17,483 nucleotides of DNA from Verrucomicrobiales bacterium. Its GTDB lineage: Bacteria; Verrucomicrobiota; Verrucomicrobiia; Verrucomicrobiales; Verrucomicrobiaceae. Location of the stretch: positions 1 through 17,483 of the forward strand of contig DNXB01000639.1 of NCBI GenBank assembly GCA_003506995.1. Direction: 5' to 3'. Both the position numbers and the translations under genes were made by a program. Position 1 is the first letter of the stretch; each line of letters begins with the position of its first letter. Below the pieces are notes generated by a model. The model was given only the letters and a program-made list of their open reading frames with translations, ran no database searches and had not been told where the DNA came from. Positions 1-7,313 of the stretch are shown here, piece by piece.

Positions 1-50
1 CAGCAAGGACAGCCAGCCGGTCGAAATCATCCTCCAAAGAGTCAGATTGA
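1..50 (+). repeat. Direct repeat copy A (PDZ tail)
   Basis: This 50-bp block matches 430-479 with a single mismatch. Both copies are in frame and encode the end of a PDZ domain (SKDSQPVEIILQR). Near identity at DNA level means recent duplication or gene conversion within the gene. Confidence 0.95.
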
Positions 51-1159
51 AATCGCTGCCCGACACCAACGAAGCCACACTTCAGCCGCTCTCGTTCACG
101 ACTGCGGGACCATCGACCGCAGCCCGCAATCCCGCAGGAAGCAGAACCTCCGAGACCAGTCCGGCGCCTGCCGCTCCGCCCGTCGATGAGACCACCGGAG
201 GCATCGGCATCTCCCTTACCGTGAAAGATGGAAAGGTTCAGATCAGCGAGATCAAACCGCGATCACCCGCCGAGGTGTGTCAGCGGCTTCGGGTCAACGA
301 CACCATCGTCGCCATCGCGGAAGGCGATCAGCCTGCCGTTCCCCTCGGTGGAAAGACGCTCGCCGAAGTGGTGAGCATGATTCGGGGAAGGGCAGGCACA
401 TTAGTGCGGCTCAGTGTCGTCTCCGCCGCCAGCAAGGACAGCCAGCCGGTCGAAATCATCCTCCAAAGAATCAGATTGAGTCAGTGGCCTCGGGTGAACG
501 ACACCATCGTCGCCTTCGCAGGAGGCAGCCAGTCGAATGTGCGTCTGAACCAGGACGGGACCATTTCGTGGAATGGCCAGATCGTATCTCTGGGTGAACT
601 AGAGGCAGCGGTCGCAAAGAGTCCAAAGCAGCCGTTTGAGATTCGCGCTGCCGCAACCGTGCCTCTGGCCAGGGTGGCTGAAGTGCTGGAGACGCTGAAG
701 GCGGCCGGTGTCGTGGAGTTTTCCTTTCAGGATGGGCGGGTGGGCGACGGCCGGTTTCGCGTTGCCAATCGCACGGGCAAATACGACCTCGGCGGCGGAC
801 GGGATTTATATCTCTGCCGCCCCAGCGAAGGGAAGCAGTGGTTCACGGTCCTGTGGCCCGCCGTCGATGGGAAACCTCGGCAGCAATGGAGCATTTACCC
901 GAAGGTTGGCCCGGCCAATCGCGGCAGATGGGCCGTCGTCTGGGAGCCGGGCAAGGAGGTGTTGTGGTGGGTGGACGACGTGGATGTCGGCCGGATGCGG
1001 CTGACGAATCCGGGGGAAGTGCTCGTAACGCGGGAGAGCCGGACGGCTGATTTCTCGCGCGACTTTGGATTGCTGGAAGAAGTCAAGGCAGAGTTTCGCC
1101 GACTCGGTTTCAACACTGGCTCGGGCAGCACCTCCAGGCCCATGGTGCCCAGTCGCTAA
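2..1159 (+). CDS. PDZ-repeat protein with ExbD/TolR-like domain (5' partial)
   Basis: The frame is open from the window edge, so the gene starts upstream; the TTG at 47 is an internal codon. The first visible codons (2-49) are the last strand of a PDZ domain. A Pro/Ala/Thr-rich linker follows (about 50-200), then a fuller PDZ domain (about 205-480, GGIGISL to ILQRIRL), then a stub of another PDZ domain reduced to RVNDTIVAF (491-540). Positions 541-720 encode a segment (DGTISWNGQIVSLGELEAAV, then IRAAATVPLARVAEVLETLK) that follows the pattern of the ExbD/TolR periplasmic domain, with no membrane helix visible in the window. The C-terminal part (about 760-1100) is Trp-rich and I do not recognise it. 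The protein probably acts in the periplasm, perhaps as the C-terminal part of a larger membrane protein such as an M56/BlaR1-type peptidase; that is inference. A secreted protease follows on the same strand. Confidence 0.75.
   Translation, partial: SKDSQPVEIILQRVRLKSLPDTNEATLQPLSFTTAGPSTAARNPAGSRTSETSPAPAAPPVDETTGGIGISLTVKDGKVQISEIKPRSPAEVCQRLRVNDTIVAIAEGDQPAVPLGGKTLAEVVSMIRGRAGTLVRLSVVSAASKDSQPVEIILQRIRLSQWPRVNDTIVAFAGGSQSNVRLNQDGTISWNGQIVSLGELEAAVAKSPKQPFEIRAAATVPLARVAEVLETLKAAGVVEFSFQDGRVGDGRFRVANRTGKYDLGGGRDLYLCRPSEGKQWFTVLWPAVDGKPRQQWSIYPKVGPANRGRWAVVWEPGKEVLWWVDDVDVGRMRLTNPGEVLVTRESRTADFSRDFGLLEEVKAEFRRLGFNTGSGSTSRPMVPSR
430..479 (+). repeat. Direct repeat copy B (PDZ tail)
   Basis: Second copy of the 50-bp block at 1-50. 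The sequences diverge completely right after it: copy A runs into a Pro/Ala/Thr linker, copy B into a shortened PDZ repeat. Confidence 0.95.
491..532 (+). repeat. Shortened PDZ repeat, copy of 290-331
   Basis: The 42 bp here align without gaps to 290-331 (both encode RVNDTIVA), and the first 26 bases differ at only two positions. The N-terminal half of the PDZ domain that precedes this motif in the first copy is absent here, so the repeat is a fragment. Confidence 0.85.
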
Positions 1160-1341
1160 TTTACCAGACTGCTATGAAGAACACTTTCCACGATGACCGC
1201 GCGATTTCTCATGACGAAGCTCTGTCGGCTTCTGGCTTCAGCCGCAACTCGAGGTGGATGAACACACATGAACTCACGACTTCTGCGTTGCCTTGCGACA
1301 TGCCGCTCCGAAGAGCTGTTCGTCTCAAGTATCGTGTCGCT
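1160..1341. other. Gap before the protease signal peptide
   Basis: This 182-nt stretch is open in the frame of the downstream protease from 1174, but the encoded residues look like neither a signal peptide nor a domain. I see no promoter, terminator or RNA structure I would defend. Confidence 0.4.
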
Positions 1342-3036
1342 ATGAAGCTGCTGCTGCTGCCGCTGGTCTGGCTGCCACTCCTGCTCACTGCGGCGGGGAT
1401 CTCTGAAAGCGAGTTCACGTCCATCGAAGATGCGCGCGCCGTAGAAGCCCGGCTGCGCGCCTCCGCTGGCAAAGTAGCTCCCGCCGTGGTGCGATTGTCC
1501 AGCGGAGCGGACAACGAGAGAATCGATCAAGGCAGCGGAGTCGTCATCGACTCCTCGGGATTGATCCTGACGCACGGTCATCACGGTTTGCAGACAGGCG
1601 CTCAAATGAAGGCTGTCTTTCCCGACGGGAAGATTGAGGAGGTCGTGATCGAGAGCGTCTTCTCTGGACAGGGCCGGGACTTCTCTTTGCTGAAGATTCT
1701 CAAGCCGGGCCGTTATACGGCGGTTCCCTTGCGTGGCCCCGCTCCGCTGGCAGTCGGAGACAGATGTTTCCACCTTGGCTACCCTGGCCCCTTGGACGAA
1801 GTCATGCCGCTCGCGACTCCCGTGTTACGCCTTGGACGGGTGGCCGGTCTTGGCAAGTCCTCCGTCTATGCCAATTGCCTGATCAAGTCCGGTGACTCAG
1901 GCGGACCGCTGTTCGATCTGGATGGAAGGATGATCGGCGTGCTGAACGTCAGCATCGGTCCGGCCTTGAGGCACCCTGGAAAGTGGGCCGACGTGAGCCG
2001 CATCATGGATGGAACCACCTTCCTTACGAGCGACGATAGCGAGGAAGCAGTGAAGCTGGGCTTCACGAGCAAAAAACGCGATGCCATCGACACCCGGCGG
2101 CATTTCGTCAACTCCCTTTGCGCTGACCTGCTGGCTCCGGCCCGCCGGGGAACCGTGGAAGTGCTCATCGATGGGCAATCGGTGATCTTGGGGACGATAC
2201 TTGATGCCACGGGAAGGGTAATCACCAAGCGGTCGGAAATCATGACGCACCGCGGCATTCTGTTTGGGCGTCTGACTTGTCGGACATTTTCTGGAGAAGA
2301 GCTTTCGGCGAAAGCCATCGCGGATGCGGTGGAGGATGACGTGGCGCTGTTGCAACTCCCGAGAGGCGGCTGGACTGCCGCCCCTTTTGGCACACAGCCG
2401 GAACCCCGCCGGGGTGTGATCGTCATGGTGCCGGTTCCGGCCAAGGAGACCACCGAAACGGGCGTGGTCGGCAGTGTGGATCATGCGTCCAAGATCGCGC
2501 CGTATCAGGGAACCGTGCCCCTGAAGGTGAAAGAATTGAAAGCGGGCGTGACGGTCTCGACCACGACCCGTGAACTTCAGGACAAGCGCCTTCTCCCCTT
2601 GATCCGGGGAAGCGTTCGCGAAGGCGACGTGATCACGCATGTGGATGGCAGGGCGACTCCAGACTTGGCCAGCTATGAACTAGAGGCCAAGCGAGACACA
2701 CTTGTTTCCGGCGACTATGTGCAGCTCACGATTCTGCGCGATGCAGCCACCACCCGTGCTTTTATGCCGCTGGACTCGTATCAAGGAATCACGAGACATG
2801 ACTACGCTGACCCGAGTCTTCGCCTGAGCGGGTTGCCCGCAGTTTTCACGCATGACGTCATCGTCGGACGGAGACAGTGTGGCGGGCCAGTCGTTGATCT
2901 CGATGGGCGCGTGATCGGAGTGAACATCGCGCGTCTCGACCGCTTTTCGACGCTGGCCATCCCACCGCAGATCATCTTGGAACTCGCCAGGAAGCTGTCC
3001 ACTTCCACGAACACCACCAACGCGCCCAACGAATAA
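1342..3036 (+). CDS. Secreted trypsin/HtrA-like protease with second, degenerate protease domain
   Basis: From the ATG at 1342 (564 aa) the protein begins with a signal peptide (MKLLLLPLVWLPLLLTAAG). The first protease domain (about 35-230) keeps the full triad: His80 in LTHGHHG, Asp113 in RDFSLLKI and Ser186 in GDSGGPL. A second protease-like domain follows (about 270-550). It keeps the Asp context (DDVALLQL, Asp333) but has no His in the expected GRVITKRSEI stretch, and its nucleophile motif reads RRQCGGP, with Cys513 for Ser. A PDZ-like segment (about 397-470, GDVITHVDGRATPDL) lies between the two halves of this second domain. Open codons continue upstream to an ATG at 1174, with another ATG at 1300; I chose 1342 because it places the signal peptide at the terminus. 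Starting at 1300 would give a longer basic n-region and is possible. Probably a periplasmic quality-control or signalling protease, following the PDZ/ExbD-like gene. Confidence 0.82.
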   Translation: MKLLLLPLVWLPLLLTAAGISESEFTSIEDARAVEARLRASAGKVAPAVVRLSSGADNERIDQGSGVVIDSSGLILTHGHHGLQTGAQMKAVFPDGKIEEVVIESVFSGQGRDFSLLKILKPGRYTAVPLRGPAPLAVGDRCFHLGYPGPLDEVMPLATPVLRLGRVAGLGKSSVYANCLIKSGDSGGPLFDLDGRMIGVLNVSIGPALRHPGKWADVSRIMDGTTFLTSDDSEEAVKLGFTSKKRDAIDTRRHFVNSLCADLLAPARRGTVEVLIDGQSVILGTILDATGRVITKRSEIMTHRGILFGRLTCRTFSGEELSAKAIADAVEDDVALLQLPRGGWTAAPFGTQPEPRRGVIVMVPVPAKETTETGVVGSVDHASKIAPYQGTVPLKVKELKAGVTVSTTTRELQDKRLLPLIRGSVREGDVITHVDGRATPDLASYELEAKRDTLVSGDYVQLTILRDAATTRAFMPLDSYQGITRHDYADPSLRLSGLPAVFTHDVIVGRRQCGGPVVDLDGRVIGVNIARLDRFSTLAIPPQIILELARKLSTSTNTTNAPNE

Positions 3037-3058
3037 CTGCCATGAAAACCGCCGCTAT

Positions 3059-3718
3059 ATGAGCACTCAAGTCAGCTATGATCAGGTCGCCGACGAATAC
3101 GTCCGGCGTATCTACGACGAGTTGAAGCACAAGCCGTTGGACCGGCAGCTTCTCGACCGCTTCGCAGCAAGTGTGCGCGATGTTGGCCCAGCGTGCGACA
3201 TGGGTTGCGGCCCCGGACACGTCGCTCGCTACCTGCGGGAACAGGGCGTTGAAGTTTGCGGGGTTGATCTGTCTCCAGAGATGGTCGAGCAGGCGCGGCG
3301 TTTGAATGAGGGCATTGATTTCCAAACGGGAGACATGATGGCGTTGACCGTGCCCGACGGGACTTGGGCAGGCGTCGCCGCGTTTTACTCACTCATCCAC
3401 ATCCCGCACGGCGACATGGTGCAGGCGCTCCGCGAACTTCGGCGAGTGCTCATGCCGGGAGGTTTGTTACTGCTGACCTTCCACATCGGCGACGGGACGA
3501 TTCACCTCGACGAATGGTGGGACAAGAAGGTGTGCGTGGACTTCCTCCTCTTCCGATCCCAGGAAATGTCGGACTGGCTGCGGATGGCAGGTTTCGAGGT
3601 TGAAGAGATTGTCGAGCGGGAGCCTTATCCCGAAATTGAGCACCAGAGCCGCCGCGCCTACATCTTCGCGAGGAGCAAGCCGCAATCCCATCTCACCTCA
3701 TCCACCGGCGCTCCATGA
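3059..3718 (+). CDS. Class I SAM-dependent methyltransferase
   Basis: The 219-aa protein has the Rossmann-type methyltransferase motifs in order: motif I CDMGCGPGHVARYL (residues 46-59), the acidic ribose-binding residue in CGVDLSPEMVEQA (Asp70), motif II around GDMMALTVPDG (91-101), motif IV-like AAFYSLIHIP, and post-motif LMPGGLLLLTFH. This is the Methyltransf_11/25 layout seen in small-molecule methyltransferases; the substrate cannot be read from the sequence. It starts 22 nt after the protease stop on the same strand, so cotranscription is plausible, but no functional link is evident. An ATG at 3042 is followed by a stop within a few codons, so 3059 is the first usable start. The last ten or so residues are Ser/Thr/Pro-rich and not part of the fold. 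Confidence 0.88.
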   Translation: MSTQVSYDQVADEYVRRIYDELKHKPLDRQLLDRFAASVRDVGPACDMGCGPGHVARYLREQGVEVCGVDLSPEMVEQARRLNEGIDFQTGDMMALTVPDGTWAGVAAFYSLIHIPHGDMVQALRELRRVLMPGGLLLLTFHIGDGTIHLDEWWDKKVCVDFLLFRSQEMSDWLRMAGFEVEEIVEREPYPEIEHQSRRAYIFARSKPQSHLTSSTGAP

Positions 3719-3872
3719 AGATGACCGTCCCATTAAAGAAGGCTGTCGATCACCCGTATTTCGGCCTCGTTTGCTTCGTCGCTTTATGCTTCGTCCTCCC
3801 TTGATACGGGCTGACAGCGACCATGCTCGGCTGCGCTCTGGCATCGTCATCAACTGCAAACTCCTCCGTGCC

Positions 3873-4352
3873 ATGCCCTTCGATCCCACCAAACCCGCGA
3901 ACAACGCGCCGAACTCCTCGGCAGAGATGCGCGCGCAACTGCACGGCCTCAAAGACCTCATCGACGCGATCCAGACGATCACGGCAGCTCAGGTGGATGG
4001 GGTGAGCACCGTCGAACCCAGTGATCCGGCGGTGGTGACACTGAGCGTGGCAGACGGCACTCTCCATTTCAGTTTTGCCCTGCCAAGGGGCACCAGCGGC
4101 AGCGATGGCATTGCGGGCAGCAACGGCAGCGACGGCGCTCCCGGTCAGCCAGGCCCCCAAGGCGAGCAGGGGCCGCCGGGCGAGTCCGGTCAGGTGACGC
4201 TGCAACAACTCGATGACGCCATCGGCGGCACCAGTGCCAACAGCAACAACGTGGCCACGCTGGGGATGACGGTGAGCGATCCGCCGACGCAGAGCGAGGT
4301 GCAGGACATCGCGAACAAATTGGATGAGTTGATCCTGGTGCTGAGGAGGTAG
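3873..4352 (+). CDS. Small collagen-like repeat protein
   Basis: A 159-aa protein in three parts. Residues 1-45 are probably helical (MRAQLHGLKDLIDAIQTI). Residues 46-73 form a short beta segment ending in LHFSFALPRG, of the kind that often precedes collagen stretches in bacterial and phage-like proteins. About twelve Gly-X-Y triplets occupy 73-108 (from GTSGSDGIAG to GPPGESG). The tail (109-159) is helical and ends in a heptad-like stretch, DIANKLDELILVLRR. There is no signal peptide. The frame is open upstream to 3600, but those codons overlap the methyltransferase and have no recognisable content; an ATG at 3786 is a weaker alternative start. Role unknown; trimerisation through the triplets is a reasonable inference. 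The 154 nt between it and the methyltransferase hold nothing I can name. Confidence 0.7.
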   Translation: MPFDPTKPANNAPNSSAEMRAQLHGLKDLIDAIQTITAAQVDGVSTVEPSDPAVVTLSVADGTLHFSFALPRGTSGSDGIAGSNGSDGAPGQPGPQGEQGPPGESGQVTLQQLDDAIGGTSANSNNVATLGMTVSDPPTQSEVQDIANKLDELILVLRR

Positions 4353-4364
4353 AGGAAGACCACG

Positions 4365-4392
4365 AAAAAGGCGGCCTTTTGCGAGGCCGCCT
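4365..4392 (-). terminator. Intrinsic terminator of the oxidoreductase gene
   Basis: On the - strand an 8-bp perfect GC-rich stem (AGGCGGCC at 4392-4385 with GGCCGCCT at 4376-4369) and an 8-nt loop run into TTTTT (4369-4365). It lies about 30 nt past the oxidoreductase stop. There is no T tract on the + side, so it should act mainly on the - strand transcript. Confidence 0.85.
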
Positions 4393-4422
4393 CTGAAGAA
4401 CGAACTGAAGTTCGAGAGTACG

Positions 4423-5769
4423 TTAGACTTTCCACTCGCCGCGATAGTCGCGGGTGAGCCACTTGGCGTCGCCACCGCTGGTGTACTCATGCTTCTCGGG
4501 ATTCCACTTCATGGTGCCGCCATGGTAATATGCCTGGTTCATGAGGTGGCAGGAGATGACGGTGCTGGCACCGATGGCCACGTCGCAGATGGGCTTCGCG
4601 CGGGTTCTGATCGAGTTGATCCAGTCTTCGTGATGGTTCTTCGAGTTGTAGAGCTTCACCTTGGCATCGGCGAGGAACTCTTTTTCGGTGAGGGTGACTT
4701 CCCGGTCGAGGGAGGTGCCTTTGTCGATGTCCTTGTCCCAGAATTTGTGAACGGACTTGCCTGCGAGGATGAGTTCAAACTTGCCACGGTTGACGTGGAC
4801 TTCACCATTTTCGCCGAAGAAGGAGACGCCCTTGCCTTTACCGTTGTGGAGGAGCGGAATGCCGCTGGCGTAGATGAGCTTCGCGCCATCGGTGGCTTCG
4901 TCGTGCTTCTCAGGAGCGATGATTTCGACCGGACCGTGTTCGTCTTCGCCGAGGCCCCACTGGGCGATGTCGATGTGGTGGGCACCCCAGTCGGTGATCA
5001 TGCCGCCGCCGTATTCGCGCGTGTGGCGCCAGGCGGGGAAGTGGCCGTGGACACCACGCGGGCTGAGCACGCTGCTGTAAGGAGCCAGCGGGCCCGGACC
5101 GCACCACATGTCCCAGTCGAGGCCGGGCTCCATGGGTTCCTCGGGATTGGCGTTGGGTTTGGCGGGAGAGCCGAAGGAGGTTTCGACATTCTTGATCTTG
5201 CCGATGACGCCGTTGCGGACGAGTTCGCAGGCGACACGGAATTCCTTGCTGGAGCGCTGCTGCGAACCGGTTTGCAGAATGGCGTCGTTTTTGCGCGTGG
5301 CGGCAATGAGCGTGAGAGCTTCGTGGATGTTGTGGGTGAGCGGCTTCTCGCAGTACACATCTTTGCCGGCGTTCAACGCGGCGATGGCGATGATGGCATG
5401 CCAGTGGTCGGGCGTGGCGATGACGACGGCGTCGATGTCCTTGCGATCAAGGAGTTTGCGGAAGTCAGCATAGGCTTCGCAGCCTTTGAAGGCGGCGTCC
5501 TGATCCTTGCCATAGCGTTCTTCGACGGTCTTTTTGGCGTTTTCACGACGCGTGGTATCGACATCACAGACGGCGACGATCTGGACTTCCTTGCGGCCGA
5601 GAAAGCTGCCGAGATGGCCGCTGTTCATTTTGCCCACGCCGATGAATCCCAGAACGATGCGCTCGTTGGCCGATTTTCTGCGTTTGCCGCACGAAGGCAG
5701 GATGAATGGTGCTGCCACCGAGGCGGCGGCGACTTTGACGAACTGACGGCGTGAGGATGCGTGTTGCAT
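4423..5769 (-). CDS. Tat-exported Gfo/Idh/MocA family oxidoreductase
   Basis: 448 aa. The N-terminus carries a twin-arginine signal (SRRQFVK, Arg7-Arg8) and a hydrophobic stretch ending in FILPSC, so export by Tat is likely; Cys27 could be a lipid anchor, but LPSC is a poor lipobox. The Rossmann domain follows: GFIGVGKMNSG (41-51) for NAD(P), DID followed by AVVIATPDHWHA (112-125), and the family hallmark CEKPLTH (140-146) with the conserved Lys142. In the C-terminal domain DWGAHHID (260-267) carries the usual catalytic-site His. These enzymes oxidise or reduce sugars and cyclitols; the exact substrate is not predictable. Verrucomicrobia and planctomycetes carry many exported paralogues. The gene is monocistronic, ends in a clear terminator, and is divergent from guanylate kinase across 89 nt. 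Confidence 0.92.
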   Translation of the reverse strand: MQHASSRRQFVKVAAASVAAPFILPSCGKRRKSANERIVLGFIGVGKMNSGHLGSFLGRKEVQIVAVCDVDTTRRENAKKTVEERYGKDQDAAFKGCEAYADFRKLLDRKDIDAVVIATPDHWHAIIAIAALNAGKDVYCEKPLTHNIHEALTLIAATRKNDAILQTGSQQRSSKEFRVACELVRNGVIGKIKNVETSFGSPAKPNANPEEPMEPGLDWDMWCGPGPLAPYSSVLSPRGVHGHFPAWRHTREYGGGMITDWGAHHIDIAQWGLGEDEHGPVEIIAPEKHDEATDGAKLIYASGIPLLHNGKGKGVSFFGENGEVHVNRGKFELILAGKSVHKFWDKDIDKGTSLDREVTLTEKEFLADAKVKLYNSKNHHEDWINSIRTRAKPICDVAIGASTVISCHLMNQAYYHGGTMKWNPEKHEYTSGGDAKWLTRDYRGEWKV

Positions 5770-5858
5770 GAGTTGAGTTGGGTGGGGTTTGAGGGTGGAG
5801 CATTACTGGCGGTTTGCCAAGTCTCTTGCACTCGCGGTTGGCGTGGGTATCCGAAGTC

Positions 5859-6479
5859 ATGGAGTTTTCAAAACAGCGCCTGGGGCAGTTGATCGTGGTT
5901 TCCGGCCCTTCAGGCACGGGCAAGACGACGCTGGCGCGCAAGGTATGCGATCGCGGAGAGGCGGTGTTTTCGGTTTCCTGCACGACACGCGCACCGAGGC
6001 CGGGCGAGGTCGATGGGAAGGACTATTTTTTCCTCACGGAGGAGGATTTCCTAGCGCGGGTGGAGCGCGGCGAGCTGTTTGAGCACGCCCGCGTGCATGG
6101 GCGGCTTTACGGGACGCTGAAACGCTACGTTTATGAAAATCTGGAGCGTGGCGTGGATGTGATCATGGACATCGACGTGCAAGGCGCGGCGCAGGTGCGC
6201 GCGTGCGAGGACGAACTGGTTAAACGCTGCCTGCTGGAGATCTTTGTGATGCCACCGAGCCTGGATGAACTGCGCAACCGCCTGTCAGGTCGTGCGACGG
6301 AGGACGCGGCGGCGTTTGAGCTGCGGATGCAGAACGCGGCGGCAGAGATGGAGCACTGGCGGAAGTACGACTACGTGCTGGTGAGCGGTGCGCGTGAAGA
6401 CGATGCGCGGCGCTTTGATGCGATCCTCGAAGCGGGCAGGATGCGGACCAGCCTGCGGCCAATGACGAATGACGAATGA
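5859..6479 (+). CDS. gmk: Guanylate kinase
   Basis: 206 aa, the usual length. Phosphorylates GMP to GDP with ATP in the cytoplasm. Visible motifs are the P-loop SGPSGTGKTT (15-24), the GMP-binding signature SCTTRAPRPGEVDGKDYFF (40-58), RLYGT (82-86) and DIDVQGA (104-110). The start is the ATG at 5859, which places the beta strand before the P-loop near the N-terminus; the frame also has a TTG at 5814 that adds 15 unlikely residues. The last codons (PMTNDE and the stop) lie inside the AATGACG heptamer repeat, so the natural C-terminus has been replaced or extended by repeat DNA. It is transcribed toward the nitrilase gene. Confidence 0.95.
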   Translation: MEFSKQRLGQLIVVSGPSGTGKTTLARKVCDRGEAVFSVSCTTRAPRPGEVDGKDYFFLTEEDFLARVERGELFEHARVHGRLYGTLKRYVYENLERGVDVIMDIDVQGAAQVRACEDELVKRCLLEIFVMPPSLDELRNRLSGRATEDAAAFELRMQNAAAEMEHWRKYDYVLVSGAREDDARRFDAILEAGRMRTSLRPMTNDE

Positions 6480-6506
6480 CGAATGACGAATGACGAATGA
6501 CGAATG
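6461..6506. repeat. AATGACG heptamer tandem repeat
   Basis: Six perfect consecutive AATGACG units followed by AATG. The first units encode the C-terminus and stop codon of guanylate kinase. The last 11 bases (6496-6506) pair perfectly with CATTCGTCATT at 6542-6552, so the element can fold into a hairpin. Confidence 0.95.
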
Positions 6507-6515
6507 TGGTGGCGA

Positions 6516-7313
6516 TCATCCATTCGACATTCGACATTCTGCATTCGTCATTAATCCCGCGTCTTTGAGCGCGGGGAATTGCGAGCGCCAGTCGCGGACG
6601 ACGGCGGGATCGAGTTGAGCGCTCACGACGCGTTCCTGCTCGGCGGCGTCGGCGATGATGATGCCGTGGGGATCGACGACGAGGCTGCGGCCGGTGTAAG
6701 TGAACTGGGGATCGGTGCCGCAACGGTTGACGCCGATGACGTAGCAGAGGTTTTCGATGGCGCGGGCCTGGAGCAGCGTGATCCAGTGCTGGATGCGTTT
6801 GACGGGCCACGCGGCGATGTAGATGAGCACTTCGGCTCCAGCACCCACGGCGCTGCGGGCGAGTTCGGGAAAACGGAGGTCGTAGCAGATGAGCGGGGCG
6901 ATGCACAGGCCCTGCCACTCGAACACGCTGACGTCTTTGCCCTTCACATGGACCTGGTTTTCACCGCCCATGCTAAAAGGATAATTTTTGGTGTAGCGTG
7001 CGATCACATTGCCAGCGGGAGAGATGGCGAGGGATTGGTTCATGCCACGACCGTCGGCGGCCTGCGTCACCACGCCGCCGATGACGCAACTTTGGTATTC
7101 GGCGGCGATTTCACGCAGGAACTGCTCGGTGAGGCCATCTTCAGGCTCGGCGGTGACCGCAAGGTTCATGCTAAAACCGGTGGAGAAGGTCTCCGGCAGA
7201 ATGATGAGTGATCCGTGCTGCGGATTCGCATCAGCGATGAGTTTGCGCGCCTTGGCGTGGTTGGCGGGACGATCCTCCCAGACGGAGTCGATTTGGACGA
7301 GATGTGCTTTCAT
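6516..7313 (-). CDS. Nitrilase-superfamily amidase (omega-amidase-like)
   Basis: 265 aa from the ATG at 7313. The nitrilase triad is in place: Glu41 in LPETFSTGFSM, Lys109 in RYTKNYPF, and Cys143 in LICYDLRFPEL. The PETFSTGFSM and GGENQ contexts match the YafV/NIT2 omega-amidase branch, which hydrolyses 2-oxoglutaramate or 2-oxosuccinamate to the 2-oxoacid and ammonia; this subfamily call is by motif only. Its ATG overlaps the TGA of the MFS gene by four bases, so translation is probably coupled. The last eleven residues (MTNAECRMSNG) are encoded by the inverted AATGACG element and are probably not part of the fold. Confidence 0.88.
   Translation of the reverse strand: MKAHLVQIDSVWEDRPANHAKARKLIADANPQHGSLIILPETFSTGFSMNLAVTAEPEDGLTEQFLREIAAEYQSCVIGGVVTQAADGRGMNQSLAISPAGNVIARYTKNYPFSMGGENQVHVKGKDVSVFEWQGLCIAPLICYDLRFPELARSAVGAGAEVLIYIAAWPVKRIQHWITLLQARAIENLCYVIGVNRCGTDPQFTYTGRSLVVDPHGIIIADAAEQERVVSAQLDPAVVRDWRSQFPALKDAGLMTNAECRMSNG
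6521..6552. repeat. Inverted arm of the AATGACG element
   Basis: CATTCGACATTCGACATTCT is followed by GCATTCGTCATT, the inverted and slightly degenerate counterpart of 6461-6506. Read on the - strand it encodes the last residues (MTNAECRMSN) of the nitrilase-family protein. The hairpin lies between two convergent genes and could limit read-through, though it has no U tract. Confidence 0.85.

Noticed and set aside
1192..1260. Small open frame MTARFLMTKLCRLLASAATR before the protease
   Set aside because: About 22 codons, signal-like but with no following domain and no ribosome site; not supportable as a gene.
4489..5754. 421-codon open frame antisense to the oxidoreductase
   Set aside because: Its residues are Ala/Val/Gly/Asp-rich without any domain, while the opposite strand encodes a complete Gfo/Idh/MocA protein with a terminator. 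It is an effect of GC-rich third positions.
5826..5853. Leaderless promoter for gmk (TTGCAC, 16 nt, TATCCG)
   Set aside because: It would place the transcript start at the ATG, which is interesting, but both hexamers are mediocre and the match may be chance.
6461..6552. CRISPR-like repeat array
   Set aside because: Units are 7 bp with no spacers and no cas genes nearby; it is a simple tandem repeat with an inverted arm.
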